This document shows, piece by piece, positions 6,443 through 10,278 of a DNA stretch of 10,278 bases (positions are counted from its first letter, which is position 1; the number at the start of each line of letters is the position of its first letter). The position numbers and the translations under genes are program-made. The stretch covers positions 1-10,278 of the forward strand of contig JBDTNK010000070.1 of the NCBI GenBank assembly GCA_039933775.1, given 5' to 3'. This DNA is from JBDTNK01 sp039933775. GTDB taxonomy: Bacteria > Chloroflexota > Limnocylindria > QHBO01. The notes beneath the pieces were generated by a model. It worked only from the letters and a program-made list of their open reading frames with translations. It had not been told where the DNA came from and did no database searches.

Positions 6443-6472
6443 GGTTAGCTTAGTCCGCCGACTAGACTAACC
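6443..6472. terminator. AT-rich hairpin between convergent genes; probable bidirectional terminator
   Basis: An inverted repeat pairs 6443-6455 with 6460-6472 around a 4-nt loop (CGCC). Twelve of 13 positions pair on the plus-strand RNA, including one G-U, with a single C/A mismatch. It lies in the 76 bp between hppD and the oppositely oriented luciferase-like gene, where a shared terminator is expected. It lacks a U-tract on either side. The stem is markedly AT-rich for this genome. Confidence 0.6.
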
Positions 6473-6495
6473 TCCGCCCTGGCTTCACCCGGCCA

Positions 6496-7518
6496 TCAGC
6501 GCCAGCCCAGCGCCGGCGCGACGTACTTCAGGATCGACTCGATGGCGTGGGCGTTGTAGTCGACGCCGAGCTGGTTCGGGACGGTCAGCAGGAGCGTGTC
6601 GGCGGCGGCGATCGCGGTGTCCTCGGCGAGCTGCTTGATCAGCGTCTCCGGCTCGGCGGCATAGCTGCGACCGAAGATGGCCCGCGTGGTCGCGTCGATG
6701 TAGCCGATCTGATCGCTCTCCTCCTGGCCGCGCCCGAAATAGGCCCGATCATGGTCGTCGACGAGCGCGAAGATGCTGCGGCTGATCGACACCCGCGGCT
6801 CGCGCTCGTGGCCGGCCGCCTTCCACGCCGCACGGAACGCCTCGATCTGCTCTGTCTGCTGCACGTGCAGCGGCTGACCACTCTCGTCCCACTTCAGGGT
6901 GGAGCTCATCAGGTTCATGCCGAGCTCCGCCGCCCAGACCGCGGTCGCGTTCGATCCGGCGCCCCACCAGATCCGGTCGCGCAGGCCGGGCGAGTGCGGC
7001 TCCAGGCGCAACAATCCGGGCGGATTGGGGAACATCGGTCGCGGGTTGGGCTTCGCGAACCCCTCGCCTGCCAGCTGCTGGAGGAAGACCTCGCTGTGGC
7101 GTCGGGCCATGTCGGCATCGGTCTCACCTTCGGCCGGGACATGCCCGAAGTGGCGATAGCCGTCGATCACCTGCTCCGGTGAGCCGCGGCTGATGCCGAG
7201 TTGCAGCCGCCCGCCGGAGATGATGTCGGCAGCGCCCGCATCCTCCGCCATGTAGAACGGGTTCTCGTAGCGCATGTCGATCACGCCGGTGCCGATCTCG
7301 ATGCGGCTCGTCCGCGCACCGACGGCGGCAAGCAGCGGGAACGGTGAGCCCAGCTGCTGGGCGAAGTGGTGGACGCGGAAGTAGGCGCCGTCGGCGCCGA
7401 GCTCCTCGGCGGCCACCGCCAGCTCGATTGACTGGAGCAGCGCATCCGACGCTGAGCGGACCTGCGAGTGCGGCGTGGCCGACCAGTGGCCGAAGGAGAG
7501 GAACCCGATCCGTTTCAT
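6496..7518 (-). CDS. LLM-class flavin-dependent oxidoreductase (luciferase-like monooxygenase)
   Basis: The 340-aa protein has the bacterial-luciferase TIM-barrel layout: an N-terminal strand 'MKRIGFLSFGHW', then 'AAEELGADGAYFRVHHF' (an alpha-1/beta-2 region typical of the class), 'SRIEIGTGVIDMRYENPFYM' and 'ADIISGGRLQLGISRGSPEQ', which is the standard 'sgGRl.lGigrG' flavin-phosphate region, followed by 'RIWWGAGSNATAVWAAELGM'. Such enzymes use FMNH2 or F420 with O2 or other acceptors; substrate and cofactor cannot be read from the sequence. The length fits the family. The ATG at 7518 is supported by TAGACT ending 6 nt upstream. The gene converges with hppD and is divergent from the dehydratase gene with a 44-bp gap; no pathway link to either is evident. 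Confidence 0.9.
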   Translation of the reverse strand: MKRIGFLSFGHWSATPHSQVRSASDALLQSIELAVAAEELGADGAYFRVHHFAQQLGSPFPLLAAVGARTSRIEIGTGVIDMRYENPFYMAEDAGAADIISGGRLQLGISRGSPEQVIDGYRHFGHVPAEGETDADMARRHSEVFLQQLAGEGFAKPNPRPMFPNPPGLLRLEPHSPGLRDRIWWGAGSNATAVWAAELGMNLMSSTLKWDESGQPLHVQQTEQIEAFRAAWKAAGHEREPRVSISRSIFALVDDHDRAYFGRGQEESDQIGYIDATTRAIFGRSYAAEPETLIKQLAEDTAIAAADTLLLTVPNQLGVDYNAHAIESILKYVAPALGWR

Positions 7519-7524
7519 GCACCG

Positions 7525-7530
7525 AGTCTA
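7525..7530 (-). promoter_or_regulatory. Candidate -10 box (TAGACT) for the luciferase-like gene
   Basis: TAGACT on the minus strand ends 6 nt before the ATG at 7518, consistent with a leaderless transcript. It sits in the same 44-bp gap as the -10-like box of the divergent gene. Confidence 0.5.
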
Positions 7531-7550
7531 CCGCCGCTGCGGGGGTCCGC

Positions 7551-7556
7551 TAGCAT
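7551..7556 (+). promoter_or_regulatory. Candidate -10 box (TAGCAT) for the threonine/serine dehydratase gene
   Basis: TAGCAT ends 6 nt before the ATG at 7563, with no Shine-Dalgarno in between, as expected for a leaderless mRNA. The same hexamer precedes the inositol monophosphatase gene. Confidence 0.5.
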
Positions 7557-7562
7557 CGGTCC

Positions 7563-8522
7563 ATGAGCGAGCTCGTCAGCCTCGACGACATTCGAACCGC
7601 GGCGGAGCGCATTCGCGGCGTCGCCGTCCGCACCCCGTTGCTGCGCTGGGACGATCGGACCTGGCTCAAGCCAGAGAGCCTGCAGCCCATCGGCGCCTTC
7701 AAGATCCGTGGGGCCTACAACGCCATCGCCTCATTGACCGATGCCGAACGGGCCGCTGGCGTCATCACGTACTCGAGCGGGAACCACGCGCAGGCGGTGG
7801 CGCGCTCGGCGCGCCTGCTCGGGACCCGGGCGGTGATCGTCATGCCGGACGACGCGCCGCAGGTGAAAGTCGACGGCGTGCGCCGCGACGGCGCGGAGAT
7901 CGTCCTGACCGCGTCCGGCTCCGACGTGCGCCACGAGAAGGCGCTCCAGCTGGCGCGCGAGCATGGCTACCGCATGATCGAGCCGTACGATGCGCCGGAG
8001 ATCATCGCCGGCCAGGGCACCATCGGGCTCGAGATCGCCGAGGACCTGCCCGACGTCACGAGCGTCCTGGTGCCAGTCTCCGGCGGTGGTTTGGCCGCGG
8101 GCATCGCGACCGCGATCCACGCCCTCGTCCCGGCGGCGCGGGTGATCGGCGTCGAGCCGGAGCTGGCAGCGGACGCGCGCGAGTCGCTGCAGCGCGGTGA
8201 ACTCGTACGCTGGGACGGTGCCGCGACCGGTCGCACCATGGCCGACGGGCTGCGCAACCAGTCGTTGGGCGCGCTGCCGTTCGAGCACCTGCGCAGCTAC
8301 CTGGCGGAGATCGTGACCGTCAGCGAGGAGCAGATCGCCGACGCCGTGCGCGCACTGGTCGCGCGGGCGCATCTCGTCGCCGAGCCGTCGGGCGCGGTCA
8401 CCACGGCGGCGCACCTCTCTGGCGCAGCACCCCAGTTCGATGGCGACGATGCGCGGGTCCTCATCATCTCCGGCGGCAATGTCGATCCGGCTCAGCTGTT
8501 CGCCATCCTGGGCGGTGCGTGA
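7563..8522 (+). CDS. PLP-dependent threonine/serine dehydratase (possibly serine racemase)
   Basis: The 319-aa protein is a fold-type II PLP enzyme. The cofactor lysine is K47 in 'GAFKIRGAYN' (44-53); 'SSGNHAQAVA' (71-80) binds the substrate carboxylate; 'PVSGGGLAAG' (171-180) is the glycine loop for the PLP phosphate; and 'IISGGNVD' near the C-terminus contacts the pyridine nitrogen. It ends after the catalytic domain, without the ACT-type regulatory domain of biosynthetic IlvA, so it is of the catabolic or racemase size class. The expected reaction is threonine to 2-oxobutanoate, or serine to pyruvate, plus ammonia. S72 lies where mammalian serine racemase has its second catalytic base (Ser84), whereas many bacterial threonine deaminases have Ala there. 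The start at ATG 7563 fits both the family and the -10 spacing. A hairpin follows the stop. Confidence 0.92.
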   Translation: MSELVSLDDIRTAAERIRGVAVRTPLLRWDDRTWLKPESLQPIGAFKIRGAYNAIASLTDAERAAGVITYSSGNHAQAVARSARLLGTRAVIVMPDDAPQVKVDGVRRDGAEIVLTASGSDVRHEKALQLAREHGYRMIEPYDAPEIIAGQGTIGLEIAEDLPDVTSVLVPVSGGGLAAGIATAIHALVPAARVIGVEPELAADARESLQRGELVRWDGAATGRTMADGLRNQSLGALPFEHLRSYLAEIVTVSEEQIADAVRALVARAHLVAEPSGAVTTAAHLSGAAPQFDGDDARVLIISGGNVDPAQLFAILGGA

Positions 8523-8528
8523 TCGTTC

Positions 8529-8551
8529 CGAGCTTCAGCGCTCGAAGCTCG
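8529..8551 (+). terminator. Hairpin after the dehydratase gene
   Basis: A perfect 8-bp inverted repeat, CGAGCTTC (8529-8536) and GAAGCTCG (8544-8551), with a 7-nt loop, starts 6 bases after the TGA. No U-tract follows, so it would be an atypical intrinsic terminator or an mRNA-end-stabilising stem. Confidence 0.55.
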
Positions 8552-8766
8552 CGGGCAAGGAGGGAATCCGGCGGTCCGGCGCATGGGACAGTCGGGCAGT
8601 CACCGGGTGACGCTATCGGCCACGAAGAGCCTCGAAGCAGCCATAGCTTGGCCGCCACGTTCGCGGGCTGACCGTCACGGCCAAGCAGCGGGGCAAATCG
8701 GTGCCAACTTGGCGGATAGCACCACCGGCTGACGGCGCACTGCGCGGGGTGCCGGCGCGGCGCGCG

Positions 8767-8829
8767 ATTCTGGTGTGAATGGGACGGCCGGGAAGTCGGA
8801 GCTACCCGCCGCGGGATTCTCCCCAGAAT
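8767..8829. repeat. Imperfect direct repeat, copy 1 (two ATTC-N6-GAAT palindromes)
   Basis: This 63-bp unit is bounded by ATTC-TGGTGT-GAAT (8767-8780) and ATTC-TCCCCA-GAAT (8816-8829), with a 35-bp core between them containing ACGGCCG and GAGCTACC. It matches copy 2 without gaps at an offset of 110 bp: 42 of 54 positions agree between 8776-8829 and 8886-8939. Confidence 0.75.
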
Positions 8830-8876
8830 GAAATCGGGCCAAAACAGAGCCGAACCCGGCCAAACGGCCCAGTTCT

Positions 8877-8939
8877 ATTCACACATGAATGACACGGCCG
8901 ACAACTCTGAGCTACCGGCCATTTGATTCTCCACAGAAT
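8877..8939. repeat. Imperfect direct repeat, copy 2 (two ATTC-N6-GAAT palindromes)
   Basis: This unit is bounded by ATTC-ACACAT-GAAT (8877-8890) and ATTC-TCCACA-GAAT (8926-8939), again with a 35-bp core. The right palindrome extends to a perfect 6-bp stem, GATTCT-CCAC-AGAATC (8925-8940). Its last base is also the last base of the MFS stop codon, so this stem could act as the end-of-transcript hairpin of the MFS operon. Confidence 0.75.
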
Positions 8940-10138
8940 CACGACGGCGGTGGCGCGACCCCGCGCCGCGCCGAGAGGGCCAGCCCGCCGGCAACGACCG
9001 CCACGACGAACCCGGCGGCGCCAGCGGCCGCGAAGCCGGCGCCGTAGCCACGCGCGTCGCTGATCGTGCCCGCGAGCAGCGGCCCCAGGCCGAAGCCGGC
9101 CTGCAAGAAGGCGTTGTAGCCACCCAGCGCGGTGGCGCGCAGCTGCGGCGTGACGCGCGCGGCCAGGAAGACCTGGATTCCCATGACCGTCATCGCGATG
9201 GCCAGCACGCCGACCGCCAGCACCAGGCCGATGCCGAGCGGCGTGCGTTGGATGCCGAGCAGCGAGAGGATGACCGCGTACAGCATCGCGGTGCCGGCGA
9301 TCAGGACCGGTGAGAATCCGCGCCGGTCGATGAACCGGCCCAGCGGCACCCGGGACCCCGCGTTCACCAGCGACTGCAGCGCGAGCAGCAGGCCAACCGT
9401 GCCGGCGGTGATGCCGATGCTCGTGGCGAAGAGCGGCAGCAGCGCCCCGACGGTGCCCCATGGCAGCCCGATCGCCAGCGACGAGAGCCAGACGGAGAGG
9501 ACCATCCGGTCCCGTGCGACCGCGGCGATGGCGGCGGGCACGCCGGCGAAGTCGAGCCGCGTCCGTACCGCGACGCGCACGAAGTACGGACCGATGAGTG
9601 CCAGCAGGCCGACGAGCGCCGCCAGCAAAAAGACCGCGACCGGACCCGCGGCGTCCCAGACCAGGCCGCCGATGGCCGGTCCGGCGGCCGCCCCGCTGTG
9701 CGTGAAGAGCGTCAGCCAGCCGAACGCGCTGCCACGCTCCTGCTCGCCGGCGGCCCCCGCCACGTAGGCGCTGATGGCGGGCAGGAAGAGGCCCGATGCG
9801 ATGCCGGAGAGGAGCGCCCAGGCGTAGAGCGGCAACGTCCAGCCACTGGCGATCGCCACGAGCGGGATGAGGTTGACGAGCGTGTTCGCCATCACCGAAC
9901 CGGCGAGCGTGCGCCGCGGTCCGAGACTGTCCCCGACGGCGCCGAGCGGCAGGGAGACGAAGGCCTGCAGCAGCGACCGCGAGGCGATGATCGCCCCCGC
10001 CTCCGCCGGTCCGCCGCCGAGCTGGCCGACGAGCAGCGGCACCGCCAGGAAGGCGATCCATTGCCCGAGCATGAAGGTGAAGGTCGAGATGTACGCCGGC
10101 CACAGCGCGGCGCGCGGCGGGTCGGCGGGAGGGATCAC
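8939..10138 (-). CDS. Major facilitator superfamily transporter
   Basis: The 399-aa protein is hydrophobic almost throughout and has room for 12 transmembrane helices, the normal MFS count and length. The motif-A position between helices 2 and 3 reads 'LGAVGDSLGPRRTL' (65-78), with the usual Asp and the two Arg; the equivalent loop in the second half reads 'LGRFIDRRGF'. A 'GYNAFLQAGFGLGPLLAG' stretch in the second half resembles sugar or drug efflux carriers, but the substrate cannot be assigned. The start is a GTG at 10138 whose bases overlap the TGA of the preceding deacetylase gene (GTGA), so the two are translationally coupled. The product ends 'RRGVAPPPS' and the stop codon touches the palindromic repeat. 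Another frame running to 10103 on this strand is an Arg/Gly-rich shadow. Confidence 0.9.
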   Translation of the reverse strand: MIPPADPPRAALWPAYISTFTFMLGQWIAFLAVPLLVGQLGGGPAEAGAIIASRSLLQAFVSLPLGAVGDSLGPRRTLAGSVMANTLVNLIPLVAIASGWTLPLYAWALLSGIASGLFLPAISAYVAGAAGEQERGSAFGWLTLFTHSGAAAGPAIGGLVWDAAGPVAVFLLAALVGLLALIGPYFVRVAVRTRLDFAGVPAAIAAVARDRMVLSVWLSSLAIGLPWGTVGALLPLFATSIGITAGTVGLLLALQSLVNAGSRVPLGRFIDRRGFSPVLIAGTAMLYAVILSLLGIQRTPLGIGLVLAVGVLAIAMTVMGIQVFLAARVTPQLRATALGGYNAFLQAGFGLGPLLAGTISDARGYGAGFAAAGAAGFVVAVVAGGLALSARRGVAPPPS

Positions 10139-10278
10139 GCTCCGCGCAGGGCGCCCAAAAAGGCGACGGCGTTGGCCCCGATGGCGTCGAGCGCGTAGCC
10201 GCCCTCCTGCAGCGCGATGATCGGCCGGCCCATCGACCCGATCTCGTGCGCCAGCGCGGCGTAGTCGTCGGTCGTGAG
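10135..10278 (-). CDS. Class II histone deacetylase / acetylpolyamine amidohydrolase family, C-terminal end only
   Basis: The last 47 codons are in the window; the gene begins beyond its right edge. They contain 'TDDYAALAHEI' and 'PIIALQEGGYALDAIGANAVAFLGAL', which match the end of zinc-dependent class II deacetylases, where the Tyr of 'EGGY' is the transition-state-stabilising residue. Bacterial members remove acetyl groups from small acetylated amines such as acetylpolyamines, or from protein lysines. The zinc ligands lie outside the window and cannot be checked. The final 4 bases overlap the GTG start of the MFS gene, so the deacetylase is the upstream gene of a coupled pair. Confidence 0.85.
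   Translation of the reverse strand, partial: LTTDDYAALAHEIGSMGRPIIALQEGGYALDAIGANAVAFLGALRGA

Larger units (their letters stand above)
8523..8938. other. 416-bp noncoding stretch with hairpins and a structured repeat
   Basis: This stretch lies between the 3' ends of the dehydratase gene and the MFS gene. I see no credible gene: the short frames present lack family features and ribosome sites. It holds the hairpin at 8529-8551, a perfect 9-bp inverted repeat (GCTTGGCCG at 8646-8654 with CGGCCAAGC at 8678-8686, 23-nt loop) and the paired palindromic repeat at 8767-8939. It could be the footprint of a decayed or non-autonomous element. Confidence 0.6.

Noticed and set aside
6443..6472. DtxR/IdeR-type iron box
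   Set aside because: The site lies between two converging 3' ends rather than at a promoter and only loosely matches such operators; a terminator-like hairpin is simpler.
8675..8863. A possible small minus-strand ORF encoded by the palindromic repeats
   Set aside because: Both repeat copies give similar peptides in one frame, but this follows from the DNA similarity. There is no start signal, and the palindromes rather than the peptides are what is kept.
8767..8939. A short CRISPR-like array
   Set aside because: There are only two diverged 63-bp copies at a 110-bp offset, no identical repeats and no cas genes in the window.
8802..10103. A 433-codon minus-strand frame overlapping the MFS gene
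   Set aside because: It is Arg/Gly-rich with no hydrophobic segments; the overlapping frame encodes a clear MFS protein.

Overview
This is a GC-rich bacterial chromosome segment. Sampled backbone lines are about 68% G+C, while the first 180 bases are about 53-58%. The gene set (CoA-type Nudix hydrolase, inositol monophosphatase, YetF-type membrane protein, DeoD-like nucleoside phosphorylase, 4-hydroxyphenylpyruvate dioxygenase, luciferase-like oxidoreductase, PLP-dependent dehydratase, MFS carrier, class II deacetylase) together with many leaderless-looking starts suggests a soil or aquatic Chloroflexota or a similar high-GC lineage. This is inference; no rRNA or other taxonomic marker is present.

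Layout. (1) 1-1366 is an accessory, decayed zone. It holds a putative lipoprotein gene (+) of lower GC, the frameshifted 3' end of an IS3-family transposase (-), and an internal RHS/YD-repeat fragment (+) with neither start nor toxin tip. The RHS fragment ends within a few bases of the stop codon of the first backbone gene. (2) 1367-2462 is a divergent pair whose ATG codons overlap on the palindrome CATG: an unknown 147-aa protein (-) and a CoA-pyrophosphatase-like Nudix hydrolase (+). (3) 2469-4387 is a leftward group: a membrane-anchored beta-rich protein, a DUF421/YetF protein 2 bp behind it, then inositol monophosphatase with its own -10-like box. (4) 4471-6419 runs rightward: nucleoside phosphorylase and hppD. 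(5) 6496-8522 is a divergent pair (luciferase-like oxidoreductase leftward, threonine/serine dehydratase rightward) separated by 44 bp. (6) 8523-8938 is a noncoding stretch with hairpins and a structured repeat containing four ATTC-N6-GAAT palindromes. (7) 8939-10278 is a leftward, translationally overlapping pair: a class II histone-deacetylase/acetylpolyamine-amidohydrolase gene (only its 3' end is in the window) and an MFS carrier.

Most genes are ordinary housekeeping or catabolic enzymes with no shared pathway. The recurrent regulatory theme is a TANNNT hexamer 6-9 nt before the ATG at five gene starts, as expected for leaderless transcripts; only hppD has a clear leader with a Shine-Dalgarno sequence. 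No CRISPR array, tRNA, rRNA or intact mobile element was found, and I see no convincing new defence or biosynthetic system. The best candidates for something undescribed are the palindromic repeat at 8767-8939 and the YetF/anchored beta-protein pair.
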